Assembly (NCBI GenBank): GCA_937860145.1
Contig: CALMBF010000165.1
Location: 1-64,000 of the forward strand
Direction of reading: 5' to 3'
Length of the DNA stretch: 64,000 nt
Source of the DNA: an uncultured Geobacter sp.
Lineage (GTDB): Bacteria; Desulfobacterota; Desulfuromonadia; Geobacterales; DSM-12255
Under the pieces are notes generated by a model. The model did no database searches. It saw only the letters and a program-made list of their open reading frames with translations, and was not told where the DNA came from. Below are positions 51,183 to 61,512 of this stretch, piece after piece (positions within the stretch are counted from its first letter, which is position 1; the number at the start of each line of letters is the position of its first letter). Both the position numbers and the translations under genes were made by a program.

Positions 51183-52256
51183 ATGACCGGACGACGGAAC
51201 ACATATCTGCTGGGGGTCGCCGGTCTGGTGCTCCTGTGCCTCACGGCCGGCGTCCTGTGGCAGAAATTCGGCGCCGAACGGGAGGGTGCAAACGTCGTCG
51301 GTGGCAACGGCCGCATTGAGGCGACCGAGATCGACATCGCGGCCAAGAGCGCCGGCCGGGTGAAGGATATCCTGGTCCGCGAGGGGGAGTTCGTCACAGC
51401 CGGCCAGGTCGTGGCGGTCATGGACACCGAGACGCTGGAAGCCGAGCTGCGCGAGGCCGAGGCGCAGCGGCAGCAGGCCCTGAGCTCGGTTGCCACTACC
51501 TACAGCCAGCTGGCCCAGCGTGAGAGCGAGAAGGCGGCAGCCCTGGCCCTGCTCGGACAGCGGGAAGCCGAGTCGGCACAGGCGCGCCAGCATGCGGCGC
51601 GCTCCGCCGAACTGGTCAAAAGCGGCGCGATCGCGAAGCAGGAGGCCGAGGACGAGTTGACCCGGCTGCAGAGCGCCGAAGCGGCGGTAAACGCGGCCCG
51701 CGCCCAGGTCGCCGCCAGCGAGGCGGCCATCGCGAGCGTCCGCACCCAGATCGGCGGGGCACAAGCGGCGGTCAAGGCGGCCAGGGCCAATGCCGAAAAG
51801 ATCCAGGCCGATATCAGGGACTGCACCCTCAGGTCCCCCCGTGACGGCCGGGTCCAGTACCGGGTGGCCCAGACGGGGGAGGTCGTCGGGGCCGGCGGCC
51901 GGGTGGTGAGCCTGGTCGACCTGAGCGACGTCTACATGACCTTCTTCCTCCCCACCGCCGCGGCAGGCAAGGTCGCCCTCGGCTCGGAGGTGCGGCTGGT
52001 GCTGGATGCCGCCCCCCAGTACGTCATTCCCGCCAGGGTCTCGTTCATCTCCGACGTGGCCCAGTTCACCCCCAAAACCGTCGAGACCGCCAGCGAGCGG
52101 GAGAAACTGATGTTCCGGGTCAAGGCCCAGATCCCCGCTGACCTGCTCAGGAAGCACATCACCCGCGTCAAGACCGGCCTGCCCGGCATGGCCTACGTCC
52201 GGCTCGATGCCGCACGACCGTGGCCGGCCCACCTGCAGGTAAAACTCCCGCAATGA
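51183..52256 (+). CDS. HlyD/EmrA-type membrane fusion protein
   Basis: A 357-residue adaptor with an N-terminal membrane anchor ([20 protein letters not shown]). The lipoyl-like half [29 protein letters not shown] is followed by a long Ala/Glu/Gln coiled coil (about residues 80-200), then [23 protein letters not shown]. It resembles YhiI/YbhG-type adaptors that pair with ABC-2 exporters. The stop overlaps the next start as ATGA. Confidence 0.92.
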   Translation: MTGRRNTYLLGVAGLVLLCLTAGVLWQKFGAEREGANVVGGNGRIEATEIDIAAKSAGRVKDILVREGEFVTAGQVVAVMDTETLEAELREAEAQRQQALSSVATTYSQLAQRESEKAAALALLGQREAESAQARQHAARSAELVKSGAIAKQEAEDELTRLQSAEAAVNAARAQVAASEAAIASVRTQIGGAQAAVKAARANAEKIQADIRDCTLRSPRDGRVQYRVAQTGEVVGAGGRVVSLVDLSDVYMTFFLPTAAAGKVALGSEVRLVLDAAPQYVIPARVSFISDVAQFTPKTVETASEREKLMFRVKAQIPADLLRKHITRVKTGLPGMAYVRLDAARPWPAHLQVKLPQ

Positions 52257-55039
52257 AAGCCGATGCCGCCCCAGCTGATAGGGAGGCCACGGAGCAACTG
52301 CTTGCCAGGCTGCGCGCGGTCACGCTCCGTTACCGCCGGACCCTGGCCCTCGATGGGATCGACCTGGATCTGCCGTCCGGCTGCCTGGTCGGCGTCATCT
52401 GTCCCGACGGGGTGGGGAAATCCAGCCTCTTCTCCCTTGTTGCCGGTTCACGGAAAATCCAATCGGGAACGGTGGAGGTGCTGGGGGGGAGCATGGCCGA
52501 CCCTCGTCACCGTCGGAACGTCTGTCCCCGCATCGCCTACATGCCCCAGGGGCTCGGCAGAAACCTCTATCCGACCCTGTCGGTGTTCGAGAACGTGGAT
52601 TTCTTCGCCAGGCTGTTCGGTCATGACCGCCGGGAGCGGGAGCGCCGCATCGCGGAGCTGCTGGATGCCACCGGCCTGGCGCCGTTTGCCGACCGCCACG
52701 CGGGAAAACTCTCCGGCGGCATGAAGCAGAAGCTGGGGCTCTGCTGCTCCCTGATCCACGACCCCGACCTGTTGATCCTGGACGAACCGACCACCGGCGT
52801 CGATCCCCTGTCGCGCCGGCGCTTCTGGGAGCTGATCGACCGCATCCGCGCCGGCCGGCCCTCCATGAGCGTCCTCATCGCCACCGCCTACATGGAGGAG
52901 GCGGCGCAGTTCGACTGGCTGGTGGCGATGAACTCCGGGCAGGTCCTCGCCACCGGCACGCCGGCCGAGCTGATGCGCAAGACCGGCACCACAACCCTGG
53001 AGGATGCCTTCATTGCCGTTCTCCCTCCGGCGCAACGGGACGCTTACCGGCCGGTGGTCACTCCGCCCGGAAGCGCCATGGGCGACGGTGTGGCGGCCAT
53101 CGAGGCCGAGGGCCTGTCCATGCGATTCGGCGACTTCACCGCCGTCGATGGGGTGAGTTTTCGCATCGAGCGGGGCGAGATCTTCGGCTTTGTCGGTTCC
53201 AACGGCTGCGGCAAGACCACTACCATGAAGATGCTGACCGGCCTGCTCCCCGCCAGCGAAGGGGAGGCCCGGCTCTTCGGCCGGCCGGTGGCTCCCCATG
53301 ACCTCGACACCCGGCGGCGGGTCGGCTACATGTCCCAGTCCTTCTCCCTCTACGGCGAGCTGACGGTGCGGCAGAACCTCGAACTCCATGCCCGACTCTT
53401 CCGGCTGCCGCCGGAGGCAATCGCCGGCCGGGTCAGGGAGATGGCGGAGCGCTTCGACCTGGGTGATGTCATGGAGAGCCTCCCCGCCTCCCTCCCCCTG
53501 GGGCGGCGCCAGAGGCTCTCCCTGGCAGTGGCCATGATCCACGGCCCGGAGATGCTGATTCTCGACGAGCCGACCTCGGGGGTGGACCCGGTGGCGCGGG
53601 ACAGCTTCTGGCAGATCATGATCGACCTGGCGCGCCGGGACAGGGTGACCATCTTCATCTCCACCCACTTTATGAACGAGGCCGAGCGGTGCGACCGGAT
53701 CTCTCTCATGCATGCCGGTCGGGTCCTGGCCAGCGATGCGCCTGCGGCGCTCATGGAAAAGTGCGGCGTGACGACCCTGGAGGAGGCATTCATCACATAC
53801 CTGGAGGAGGCGACCGAGGAGGCACAGGCGCGTCCGGCACCAGCCGCGGCCGAGGTCGCAGCCGCAATGCCGCCCGGCGCGGCAGGCCGGGCTCCGGCTG
53901 CAGATGCCGGATTCTTCAGCCTGCGCCGCCTCCTCAGCTATACCCGGCGCGAAGGGCTGGAACTGGGGCGCGACCCGATCCGCCTCGCGCTCTCCCTCAT
54001 CGGGAGCCTGCTGTTGATGCTGGTCATGGGGTACGGCATCACTCTGGACGTGGAGGACCTCCCCTTCGCCGTCCTCGACCGGGACCAGAGTACCCTCAGC
54101 CGCGACTACGTCCTCAACCTGGCCGGTTCGCGCTACTTCATCCAGCACCCCCCCCTGGCCGACGATGCCGACCTGGACCGGCGCCTGCGTCGCGGCGAGA
54201 TCAGCCTGGCCATCGAAATCCCGCCGGGCTTTGCCCGCGACCTGCGCCGCGGCACCCCGGTGGTTGTCGGCGCCTGGATCGACGGCGCCATGCCGACCCG
54301 CGCCGAGACGGTGCTCGGCTACGTGCAGGGGATGCACGCCCACTGGCTGGCAAGCCTGGCGCGCCGGACGTCGGGCGCGGTGACAGCGGCCGAGCCTGCC
54401 ACCATCCAGACCCGGTTCCGCTACAACCCCGACGTCAAGAGTCTGCCGGCCATGGTGCCGGCGGTGATCCCGCTCCTGCTGATGATGATCCCGGCGATCC
54501 TGAGCGCGCTGTCGGTGGTGCGCGAGAAGGAGCTCGGCTCCATCGTCAATCTGTACGTCACCCCGGTGACGCGCCTCGAATTCCTCGTCGGCAAGCAGAT
54601 CCCCTACATCGGCATGGCGATGGGCAATTACGTCATGCTTGCCCTGATGGCGGTGACCCTCTTCGGGATGCCGGTCAAGGGGAGCTTCGGGGTGCTGACG
54701 GCGGCCGCCCTGCTCTACGTCATCGCCGCCACCTCCCTTGGCCTGGTGATCTCGTCCTTCACCCGCAGCCAGGTGGCTGCCCTCTTCGGGACCGCCGTGC
54801 TGACTATCCTTCCGGCGGTGGAGTTCTCCGGCATGCACGACCCGGTCACCTCCCTGGAGGGGATCGGTGCCGTCATCGGCCGGATCTACCCGACCACCCA
54901 CTTCCTCACCATCAGCCGCGGCACCTTTTCCAAGGGGCTCGGCCTCGCGGATCTCAACGCCGCGTTCGTCCCTCTGCTGCTGGCCGTCCCGGTGCTGACC
55001 ATCCTCGGGGTCGTCCTCCTGAGGAAGCAGGAGCGCTAG
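52253..55039 (+). CDS. Double ATPase-permease ABC exporter fusion (RbbA/YhiH-like)
   Basis: A 928-residue protein. The first ATPase domain (about residues 20-240) has a variant Walker [10 protein letters not shown] and signature LSGGMKQK. The second (about 280-500) has Walker [10 protein letters not shown], signature LPLGRRQR (degenerate) and Walker [16 protein letters not shown]-terminal ABC-2 permease (about 560-925) has a large extracytoplasmic loop and six membrane helices. The arrangement matches the RbbA/YhiH type. Exported substrate unknown. ATG 52253 is coupled to the upstream stop. Confidence 0.93.
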   Translation: MKADAAPADREATEQLLARLRAVTLRYRRTLALDGIDLDLPSGCLVGVICPDGVGKSSLFSLVAGSRKIQSGTVEVLGGSMADPRHRRNVCPRIAYMPQGLGRNLYPTLSVFENVDFFARLFGHDRRERERRIAELLDATGLAPFADRHAGKLSGGMKQKLGLCCSLIHDPDLLILDEPTTGVDPLSRRRFWELIDRIRAGRPSMSVLIATAYMEEAAQFDWLVAMNSGQVLATGTPAELMRKTGTTTLEDAFIAVLPPAQRDAYRPVVTPPGSAMGDGVAAIEAEGLSMRFGDFTAVDGVSFRIERGEIFGFVGSNGCGKTTTMKMLTGLLPASEGEARLFGRPVAPHDLDTRRRVGYMSQSFSLYGELTVRQNLELHARLFRLPPEAIAGRVREMAERFDLGDVMESLPASLPLGRRQRLSLAVAMIHGPEMLILDEPTSGVDPVARDSFWQIMIDLARRDRVTIFISTHFMNEAERCDRISLMHAGRVLASDAPAALMEKCGVTTLEEAFITYLEEATEEAQARPAPAAAEVAAAMPPGAAGRAPAADAGFFSLRRLLSYTRREGLELGRDPIRLALSLIGSLLLMLVMGYGITLDVEDLPFAVLDRDQSTLSRDYVLNLAGSRYFIQHPPLADDADLDRRLRRGEISLAIEIPPGFARDLRRGTPVVVGAWIDGAMPTRAETVLGYVQGMHAHWLASLARRTSGAVTAAEPATIQTRFRYNPDVKSLPAMVPAVIPLLLMMIPAILSALSVVREKELGSIVNLYVTPVTRLEFLVGKQIPYIGMAMGNYVMLALMAVTLFGMPVKGSFGVLTAAALLYVIAATSLGLVISSFTRSQVAALFGTAVLTILPAVEFSGMHDPVTSLEGIGAVIGRIYPTTHFLTISRGTFSKGLGLADLNAAFVPLLLAVPVLTILGVVLLRKQER

Positions 55040-55040
55040 G

Positions 55041-56162
55041 ATGCGGCCCGCCAACGTCCTCCATCTCGGCATCAAGGAACTCCGGAGCCTTTGGCGCGAC
55101 CCGGTGATGCTCGTCCTGATCGTCTACGCCTTCAGCGTCTCCATCTATGCGGCCGCCACGGTCATGCCCGAAACCTTGCACAAGGCGCCCATCGCCATCG
55201 TCGACGAGGACCGCTCCCAACTCTCGGCCCGGATCGTGGACGCCCTCTACCCCCCCTACTTCATGCCGCCGGTGCTGATTACCCAGAAGGAGATGGACAG
55301 CCGGATGGATGCCGGGCTCGACACCTTCGCCCTCGACATCCCCCCCGGGTTCCAGCGCGACGTCCTGGCCGGCCGCACTCCCGCCATCCAGCTCAATGTG
55401 GACGCCACGCGCATGAGCCAGGCCTTTACCGGCAGCGGCTACCTCCAGTCGATCATCATGGGTGAGGTGAGCGCCTTTCTCCAGGGCTACCGCGCCAGCT
55501 CCTCCCCCAGGGTCGACCTGGCCCTGCGGGCCCGCTTCAACCCGCAGCTCAACAAGTCCTGGTTCGGCGGGGCGATGGAACTTGTCAGCCACATCACCAT
55601 GCTCGCCATCGTCCTCACGGGGGCCGCGCTGATCCGTGAACGGGAGCACGGCACCGTGGAGCACCTTCTGGCGATGCCGGTGACCCCCCTCGAGATCATG
55701 GTGAGCAAGGTCGGCGCCATGGCACTGGTCGTCCTGCTGGCGTCGACCTGTTCCCTGCTCATCGTCGTGCAAGGGGCGCTCGGCGTGCCGATCGAGGGTT
55801 CGATCCTCCTGTTCCTGGTCGGAACGGCGCTGCACCTCTTTGCCACCACCTCCCTCGGGATCTTCCTCGGCACCGTCGCCCGCTCCATGCCCCAGTTCGG
55901 CATCCTGATGATGCTGGTGCTGATGCCACTGCAGATCCTCTCCGGCAGCGTCACACCCCGGGAAAGCATGCCCCGGTTCATCCAGTTCGTCATGCTGGCG
56001 GCGCCGGACACTCATTTCGTCAAGCTCGCCCAGGCCATCCTCTTCCGCGGCGCCGGGTTCGACGTCGTCTGGCCCCAGTTCCTCGCCCTGGTCCTGATCG
56101 GCGCCGCTCTGTTCACCCTCTCCCTGGCTCGCTTCCGCACGGCGATCGGCACGATGGCGTAA
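55041..56162 (+). CDS. ABC-2 type permease (YhhJ-like)
   Basis: A 373-residue permease: first helix after LGIKELRSLWRDPVMLVLIV, a periplasmic domain of about 150 residues (IVDEDRSQLSARIVDALYPP...), then five helices with LIREREHGTVEHLLAMPVTPLEIM. It pairs with the upstream fusion to form the exporter channel. One base separates the two genes. Confidence 0.93.
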   Translation: MRPANVLHLGIKELRSLWRDPVMLVLIVYAFSVSIYAAATVMPETLHKAPIAIVDEDRSQLSARIVDALYPPYFMPPVLITQKEMDSRMDAGLDTFALDIPPGFQRDVLAGRTPAIQLNVDATRMSQAFTGSGYLQSIIMGEVSAFLQGYRASSSPRVDLALRARFNPQLNKSWFGGAMELVSHITMLAIVLTGAALIREREHGTVEHLLAMPVTPLEIMVSKVGAMALVVLLASTCSLLIVVQGALGVPIEGSILLFLVGTALHLFATTSLGIFLGTVARSMPQFGILMMLVLMPLQILSGSVTPRESMPRFIQFVMLAAPDTHFVKLAQAILFRGAGFDVVWPQFLALVLIGAALFTLSLARFRTAIGTMA

Positions 56163-56293
56163 GCCGGGCAGGGAGGGGTGGTGGGGACCCCTGCACCGCC
56201 CCGCGCCCTGCGCCGGCCCGGCAGGCGCGGCCTAGAGGAGCGTTGGTAACGGTCCAGGCAAAATAGTGCTTGACCTTGTCGTCTGCAGGGTAT

Positions 56294-56309
56294 AGTTTAA
56301 CATTAAATC
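56294..56309. promoter_or_regulatory. MarR operator copy 1
   Basis: AGTTTAACATTAAATC; the core TTTAA.ATTAAA is a dyad. It lies 30 nt before the MarR start and matches the site at 56810 read on the other strand at 13-14 of 16 positions. Confidence 0.65.
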
Positions 56310-56338
56310 ATATGATATCGAATTACATGGGGCACACC

Positions 56339-56788
56339 ATGAAAACCACGAAAACACCGACCTCTCTCCCCCTGAACAGCTACACCAAGCTCATGCGGGC
56401 TGCGGAGTCGGTCACCTCCCGGACCAGCCAGCCGATGACCGCCGCCGGCCTGACCATCAGCCAGTTCGGCGTGCTGGAGTCCCTGCTGCACAAGGGGCCC
56501 CTCTGCCAGCGGGATATCGCCGCCAAGATCCTGAAGAGCTCCGGCAACATCACCATGGTGATCGACAACCTGGAGAAGCGGGGCCTGGTGCGGCGCGAGC
56601 GGGACAGCGAGGACCGGCGCTACCTGACCGTCTATCTCACCCCTGCCGGCTCCGCCCTGATCGACAGGGTCTTCGCCGCTGTCGAAGCGGCAATCGTCGC
56701 GGAGATGGGGACGCTGTCGGAAGGGGAACTGGCACAACTGGGAATGCTCTGTAAAAAACTGGGGTTGAAGAAGGGGGGAGGGGACTGA
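56339..56788 (+). CDS. MarR-family regulator
   Basis: A 149-residue winged-helix regulator: TISQFGVLESLLHKGPLCQRDIAAKILKSSGNITMVIDNLEKRGLVRRERDSEDRRYLTVYLTPAG. ATG 56339 is the best start; upstream in-frame ATGs at 56312 and 56327 have no ribosome site and overlap the operator region. Operators flank the gene on both sides, so it likely represses itself and the yceI gene that follows. Confidence 0.9.
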   Translation: MKTTKTPTSLPLNSYTKLMRAAESVTSRTSQPMTAAGLTISQFGVLESLLHKGPLCQRDIAAKILKSSGNITMVIDNLEKRGLVRRERDSEDRRYLTVYLTPAGSALIDRVFAAVEAAIVAEMGTLSEGELAQLGMLCKKLGLKKGGGD

Positions 56789-56809
56789 CCGAAAAAAATT
56801 TGACCTATT

Positions 56810-56825
56810 AGTTTAATGTTGAACT
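56810..56825. promoter_or_regulatory. MarR operator copy 2, before yceI
   Basis: AGTTTAATGTTGAACT, an imperfect palindrome equivalent to the site at 56294 in reverse orientation. It lies 42 nt before the yceI start. Confidence 0.65.
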
Positions 56826-56866
56826 GTTGAGAGCCGCACGATCACCCACACAAAAGGAGAAACACC

Positions 56867-57460
56867 ATGAAAAGACTGATCTCAGCCATCGCCGTACTCG
56901 CACTCCTGGCGCTCCCCCTCGGGGCATCCGCCTCCACCTGGAACATCGATCCCGACCACTCGAGCGTGGGGTTCACCGTCAAGCACCTGATGGTCTCAAA
57001 CGTCAAGGGGACCTTCAACAAGCACAACGGCATCGTTGACATCAACGACCAGGACATAACCAAGTCGAAGGTCGATGTCACCATCGATACGGCCTCGATC
57101 AACACCAATGTCCAGAAACGGGATGACCACCTGCGCAGCGCCGACTTCTTCGATGTGGCGAAATACCCGACCATGACCTTCGTCTCAAAAAAAGTGGCCA
57201 AGGCAGGGAAGGACAAGCTGAAAGTCACCGGGGACCTGACCCTGCACGGCGTCACCCGCCCGGTGGTCCTCAACGTGGAGCCCCTCTCCAGGGAGAGCAA
57301 GGACCCCTGGGGCAACATCCGGCGCGGTACGACGGCCACGGCCAAGATCGACCGGAAGGATTTCGGCCTGACCTGGAACAAGGCGTTGGAAACCGGCGGG
57401 GTGCTGGTGGGTGACGAGATTACGATCACCCTGGAAATCGAGATGATCAAGGCGAAATAA
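56867..57460 (+). CDS. YceI-family periplasmic lipid-binding protein
   Basis: A 197-residue secreted protein with a signal peptide (MKRLISAIAVLALLALPLGASA). The YceI lipocalin-like fold shows TWNIDPDHSSVGFTVKHLMVSNVKGTFN, KRDDHLRSADFFDVAKYPTMTFVSK, GDLTLHGVTRPVVLNV and KIDRKDFGLTWN. Family members bind polyisoprenoids and respond to stress or base. Regulated by the adjacent MarR (inferred from the matched operators). Confidence 0.93.
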   Translation: MKRLISAIAVLALLALPLGASASTWNIDPDHSSVGFTVKHLMVSNVKGTFNKHNGIVDINDQDITKSKVDVTIDTASINTNVQKRDDHLRSADFFDVAKYPTMTFVSKKVAKAGKDKLKVTGDLTLHGVTRPVVLNVEPLSRESKDPWGNIRRGTTATAKIDRKDFGLTWNKALETGGVLVGDEITITLEIEMIKAK

Positions 57461-57531
57461 GGGAAGGTGGACGAGGGGAGCGTGCCCCCCTCGTCCGTTC
57501 CGGATGCCGGCAGGAGAGCAGGACAGACCCC

Positions 57532-58140
57532 ATGGAACTGCTGAACGATATACAAGCGGCACTGGGGAGCCGGGGTGTGCGGACCATCGAGCCGTGGAGC
57601 CGTGCCCACGCCGCGGTTGCCGTGGTCCTGGCGGAGACAGGGGCCGGGCTGGAGGTGCTGTTCATCGAGCGCGCGCTCAACGACGACGATCTCTGGTCGG
57701 GCCACGTCGGGTTCCCGGGGGGGCGTGCCGAGGAGCGGGACAGGGGGGCGAGGGAGACGGCGGAGCGGGAGACCCGTGAAGAGCTCGGCCTGGACCTCTC
57801 CGCCGCCCGTTACCTGGGGAGACTCGGCGACATCGCCCCCGGCGGGCTGGCGATGGTCGTCTCCTGTTTCGTCTACGGGGTCGGGCAGCCCCCCGACCTG
57901 CACCCGGATCGCCGCGAAGTCGCCCGGGCGTTCTGGTTCCCCCTGCGGGCACTCGCTGATCCGGAGCGCCGTACCCATGTCGACCTGCTCTTCCGGGGAA
58001 GAGCCCGGCGTTTCCCGGCGGTATCACTGGGTAACGGCATCCATCGCCCCCTCTGGGGGATCTCCTACCGCCTGCTGCGCAACCTCTGCAGGGCCATGAT
58101 CCGCCCGGTTTTCCCAGCTCCTCCACCCGCCCGCCGCTGA
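57532..58140 (+). CDS. NUDIX hydrolase, CoA pyrophosphatase-like
   Basis: A 202-residue protein with a NUDIX box region FPGGRAEERDRGARETAERETREELGLDL after GHVGFPGG. The REx2EELG core and upstream GHVGFPGG resemble the CoA-pyrophosphatase (NudL/YeaB) branch, although the first acidic residue of the box is shifted. It would hydrolyse CoA or another nucleoside diphosphate derivative. Monocistronic, convergent with the MFS gene 16 nt away. Confidence 0.85.
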   Translation: MELLNDIQAALGSRGVRTIEPWSRAHAAVAVVLAETGAGLEVLFIERALNDDDLWSGHVGFPGGRAEERDRGARETAERETREELGLDLSAARYLGRLGDIAPGGLAMVVSCFVYGVGQPPDLHPDRREVARAFWFPLRALADPERRTHVDLLFRGRARRFPAVSLGNGIHRPLWGISYRLLRNLCRAMIRPVFPAPPPARR

Positions 58141-58156
58141 CGGAGCTGCGCTGCCG

Positions 58157-59350
58157 TCATGCCTCGTCCGGGGCGGCCCGGTGGCGTGGGTACGTGGCGA
58201 GGAACAGGAGGAGCACCGTCACCACCGCGGCACCGCTCAGCACGAAACCGGTGCCGTATCCGGCGCTCCTGATGACCCCCCCCATCCCGGCCGAGCTCAC
58301 CATCATGCCGGCGTAGATGCTGGTGTTGTAGCACCCCATGGCGAGTCCGCGCGAACTGCGCGGCACCGCCTCCACGATCAGCGCGCAGATCACCGTGAAG
58401 GCCGTGCCCATGCCGAGTCCCATCACGACGGCGGCCGCCGTCAGGGCAGGGAGACCCCGGCAGAGGGCGAACCCTGCCAGGGCCAGGCCGAACAATCCGA
58501 GACCGCCGCCGACAAAGACGCGCCGGTCCTCGATCCGGTCGTACAGCCGGCCCACGGGGATGCGCGACAGGGCATTGGAGAGTGCCTGTGCCGCGAAGAC
58601 GATCCCCACTCCCCCCGTGGACAGACGCTGGCTCCGGATGTAGAGGGGCATGAAGGTGACGAACATGCCGAACCCCAGGCACCCTCCAACGGTGGCGACG
58701 AGGCAGGCGACCAGCCTGCGGTTGCCCAGAAGGCTTTTCAGGGCCGGCAGGATGACGGGGGGGGGCCCGGTCCTCTGGTGGATCGGCGGGTGGGAGAGGA
58801 GGAGCAGGGCAACGAAGAACATGGCGCAGATCACCCCTCCCGCGATGAGGAACACGGGGCGCAGTCCCCAGGTCGTGCCGCAGAAGCCCCCCACTGCCGG
58901 GCCGATGGTCATGCCGCCGTACAGCGCCATGGTGTACCAGCCATAGGCCCGTCCCAGCAGTTCCGGGGGGGTGATGTCGGCCACGTAGGACATGAGGGTG
59001 GGGGAGAAGGCCGACAGCCCGATGCCGAAGAGGAGGTAGATGATCCCCATCTGCAGGGGGGTCCGGCTCCAGTAGAGCAGGAGGGAGGAGCCGGCCAGGA
59101 GGAGCATTGCCCCAAGGATCGGGATGCGACGTCCCAGGCGGTCGGAAAGGAGCCCCGACGGTATGGAGAGCCCTCCTGCCATCAGCATGAATCCGCCGTT
59201 GATCAGCCCCACCTGCACCGTGTCGGCACCGAGGGAGGTGGCGAACAGGGGCACGATGGGGATTCTCATGTATGAGCCGAGGAAGGTCGCGAAGCTGATG
59301 ATGCAGGCGGTCAGGAGCAGGCGGCCGGTGGCGTGGTGGTCCGTCGTCAT
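58157..59350 (-). CDS. Major facilitator superfamily transporter
   Basis: A 397-residue protein with 12 predicted helices. The MFS motif A-like GLLSDRLGRRIPIL lies after TM2 and the equivalent GRLYDRIEDRRVFVGGG in the second half. The drug-efflux (DHA1) type is likely, substrate unknown. It overlaps the upstream DUF1904 gene by 4 bp and is the third gene of a SlyA-like-led operon. Confidence 0.92.
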   Translation of the reverse strand: MTTDHHATGRLLLTACIISFATFLGSYMRIPIVPLFATSLGADTVQVGLINGGFMLMAGGLSIPSGLLSDRLGRRIPILGAMLLLAGSSLLLYWSRTPLQMGIIYLLFGIGLSAFSPTLMSYVADITPPELLGRAYGWYTMALYGGMTIGPAVGGFCGTTWGLRPVFLIAGGVICAMFFVALLLLSHPPIHQRTGPPPVILPALKSLLGNRRLVACLVATVGGCLGFGMFVTFMPLYIRSQRLSTGGVGIVFAAQALSNALSRIPVGRLYDRIEDRRVFVGGGLGLFGLALAGFALCRGLPALTAAAVVMGLGMGTAFTVICALIVEAVPRSSRGLAMGCYNTSIYAGMMVSSAGMGGVIRSAGYGTGFVLSGAAVVTVLLLFLATYPRHRAAPDEA

Positions 59351-59706
59351 GGTGATGGTCCCGTGTCGCGGCTGTCGGTCAGCCAGCTCACCGTGTGGAG
59401 CGGCAGCCCCCCCTTGTAGTAGAGTGCCGGGGAGAGGTGCAGGAAAAAGATGTGGGTCTCCCCGTAGCCGAATGTGCCGAGCAGGCCATGGAGGGCTGCA
59501 GCGATGGCGTCGTGCTTTTCCTGGCTCCGGGGGAACATGAGGATTTCCAGGGACCGGGGGGTGTCGGTCAGCCGTTCGATGCGGAGCAGTTCGATCTTGA
59601 CGATTTCCCGGGGGACGGCGGCAACGCGGGCAAAGAGCGTGGCGATCTCCGGCAAGCGGTCGCGCAGGGTCTCCTCGTCAAACCCGCTGAATCTCAGGTA
59701 GGGCAT
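59347..59706 (-). CDS. DUF1904-family protein
   Basis: A 119-residue protein (MPYLRFSGFDEETLRDRLPEIA...) with the MIF/4-oxalocrotonate-tautomerase-like pattern of DUF1904: Met-Pro start, EIVKIELLRIE strand, HIFFLHLSPALYYKGG. The conserved N-terminal Pro2 is the residue used as catalytic base in tautomerases. GGGGGGAACC precedes the ATG. It lies between the regulator and the MFS gene. Function unknown. Confidence 0.8.
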   Translation of the reverse strand: MPYLRFSGFDEETLRDRLPEIATLFARVAAVPREIVKIELLRIERLTDTPRSLEILMFPRSQEKHDAIAAALHGLLGTFGYGETHIFFLHLSPALYYKGGLPLHTVSWLTDSRDTGPSP

Positions 59707-59717
59707 CGGTTCCCCCC

Positions 59718-60182
59718 TCAGCCCCTGCTCCGCTGGCGCAGGTCGCCGACGGTCGCTTCCAGGCGAAGGATCGTTGCGGCGACCCCTTCGATCTCCCCGT
59801 CGCTCAGGGGGGCGAGGAGCTGGTTTTCCACCCTCCTGACCGTCTCCCTGATCCTCTCGACGGCCTCGCTCCCCGCGGGGGTCAGGGCGAGGAGTTTGGC
59901 GCGGCGGTCCGTGCTGTCTTCCGTCCGCACGATCAGCCCCTTGATGACCAGCGTGTCGAGGAGACGGACCAGGGAGGGGCCTTCGATGCCGACGGATGCC
60001 GCCAGGTCCTTCTGCCTGATGCCGTTGCCGAGAAAGTGGAGGTGCAGCAGGGGGCGCCAGGTGGCGTCGGTCAGGCCGACGGACTGGAACTCTGTGTCCA
60101 GGACCTGGCGCCAGCGCCTGACCAGGCGGGCGAGGCGAAAGATGATGGTGCTGCGGTCGATGGGCGCGGAGAAAATGTCCAT
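59718..60182 (-). CDS. MarR/SlyA-family regulator
   Basis: A 154-residue protein with a SlyA-like layout: LARLVRRWRQVLDTEFQSVGLTDATWRPLLHLH, IRQKDLAASVGIEGPSLVRLLDTLVIKGLIVR, and wing TEDSTDRRAKLLALT. A SlyA-type palindrome lies 9 nt upstream of its start. It heads the DUF1904-MFS operon and is likely a ligand-released repressor of the exporter. Confidence 0.9.
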   Translation of the reverse strand: MDIFSAPIDRSTIIFRLARLVRRWRQVLDTEFQSVGLTDATWRPLLHLHFLGNGIRQKDLAASVGIEGPSLVRLLDTLVIKGLIVRTEDSTDRRAKLLALTPAGSEAVERIRETVRRVENQLLAPLSDGEIEGVAATILRLEATVGDLRQRSRG

Positions 60183-60191
60183 TGAAAATAA

Positions 60192-60203
60192 ATAGCATGC
60201 TAA
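60192..60203. promoter_or_regulatory. SlyA-type operator
   Basis: ATAGCATGCTAA (complement TTAGCATGCTAT) closely matches the SlyA consensus TTAGCAAGCTAA as I recall it; TAGCATGCTA is a perfect palindrome. It overlaps the probable promoter of the gene at 60182. Confidence 0.65.
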
Positions 60204-60315
60204 CTATTTCAATGCAATGAGAATTCGGCAGCTCCCCCGGTTGGCATTTGTCGATTTGCTGGTACATTTCCCTTAGCACGCTGGTGCGACCGATGCCCCG
60301 GGAAGAGAGGAAACC

Positions 60316-60750
60316 ATGGATAACATCGTCATGCAGCTGGTTCAGGACGTGCCCGACGCCGTGATGGCGGCGGATGCACGCGGCATCATCCGTTACTGGA
60401 ACCGGGGGGCGGAGCTGATCTTCGGCTACGCGGCGGCCGAGGCAATCGGCCAGTCACTTGACCTGATCATTCCGGAGAACCTGCGTGGCAGGCACTGGGA
60501 AGGGTACAACCGGGTCATGGCCAGTGGCGAGACGAAGTACAAGACCGGACTGCTCACCTCACCGGGGGTGGCAAAGGACGGGAGCCGGGTCTCCCTCGAA
60601 TTCAGCATGGTGCTGCTGCGGGACGACAGCGGTGCCATGTGGGGGTGCGGCGCGGTGATGCGGGACGTGACCGCCCGGTGGCAGCGGGAGAAGGAGCTGA
60701 AGGCCAGGATCGCCGACTGCGAGGCGAGGCATGGGGACCACCCCGAGTGA
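60316..60750 (+). CDS. Single-domain PAS protein
   Basis: A 144-residue protein formed of one PAS/PAC domain: DAVMAADARGIIRYWNRGAELIFGY, GQSLDLIIPENLRGRHWEGYNRVM, DGSRVSLEFSMVLLRDDSGAMWGCGAVMRDVT, and a short coiled coil. No kinase or cyclase output domain. It might bind heme, flavin or a small ligand and signal by protein contact. GAGAGGAAACC precedes the ATG. Confidence 0.88.
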   Translation: MDNIVMQLVQDVPDAVMAADARGIIRYWNRGAELIFGYAAAEAIGQSLDLIIPENLRGRHWEGYNRVMASGETKYKTGLLTSPGVAKDGSRVSLEFSMVLLRDDSGAMWGCGAVMRDVTARWQREKELKARIADCEARHGDHPE

Positions 60751-60820
60751 CCGGTGCCTCGGAGGAACAGCGCCGATATTCATCCGCTGAACTTCCCGGA
60801 TTGTCTCAACATTGGACAGC

Positions 60821-61276
60821 TTAACGCAACCCCAGGCGTTTCAGCAGCAGCCCCAGGTACCTGTTGAGCGGGTGTGTTCGTGACAGGGACGGGAAGAGCA
60901 AAGGGCTGCGCTGGCCGAGTCCTTCCAGCAACCGGCCAATCTCGGGGCTGCCACCCTTGGCCATCCCCTCCCGCAGCACCCGCAGCGCCTCGACTTTGTC
61001 GCCGCTGGCCAGGTGCACCCGCCCCAAATTGTAATAGTGTCCGGGATGGTCTGGCTCCTCCGTCAGCGAGCGCTGGCAGAACTCCACCCCTTTGCGGAAC
61101 TGGCCTCGTTCCTTGGCAATGCAGTAGCCGAGGTAGGAATACCAGCCGGGAGTGTTCTGCTGTCGCAGCGCCCGCTCAAGGTGAGTAAGGGCCACCAGGG
61201 TGTCCTCCCTCTCGAGCGCCGCCTTCCCCAGGGAAAATTCCTTTTCCGCTCCGTCTGCCGCTTCCTGGTTATTCAT
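60821..61276 (-). CDS. TPR-repeat protein
   Basis: A 151-residue protein with about three tetratricopeptide repeats (EFSLGKAALEREDTLVALTHLERAL; GWYSYLGYCIAKERGQFRKGVEFCQRSL; GHYYNLGRVHLASGDKVEALRVLREGM). Such proteins scaffold protein complexes. ATG 61276 has GTGGAG upstream; the longer frame lacks a site. No signal peptide. Confidence 0.85.
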   Translation of the reverse strand: MNNQEAADGAEKEFSLGKAALEREDTLVALTHLERALRQQNTPGWYSYLGYCIAKERGQFRKGVEFCQRSLTEEPDHPGHYYNLGRVHLASGDKVEALRVLREGMAKGGSPEIGRLLEGLGQRSPLLFPSLSRTHPLNRYLGLLLKRLGLR

Positions 61277-61512
61277 CACTGTTCTCCACGAATCATAAGA
61301 TAAGCCATCCGGCACCCCGGAATTTTGTAGAGCCCACATTAAGACGATGGTTAATTAGTGTCAATACGGAACTGGTCCAGCCCCTGGGTGTGGGCCGTAT
61401 CACCCCGAAAATTAAAGGTAATTTGGTTGACACCTTAACCGTTTGCCTGCTACAAAAAGCTTTCTTTTTCAATGGAATGACAGGGGGAATTTAAGGAGAC
61501 GGGGGATGAACC

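Noticed and set aside
52448-55075. An 875-codon open frame antisense to the ABC fusion
   Set aside because: No recognisable protein; the plus-strand frame has Walker and permease features throughout.
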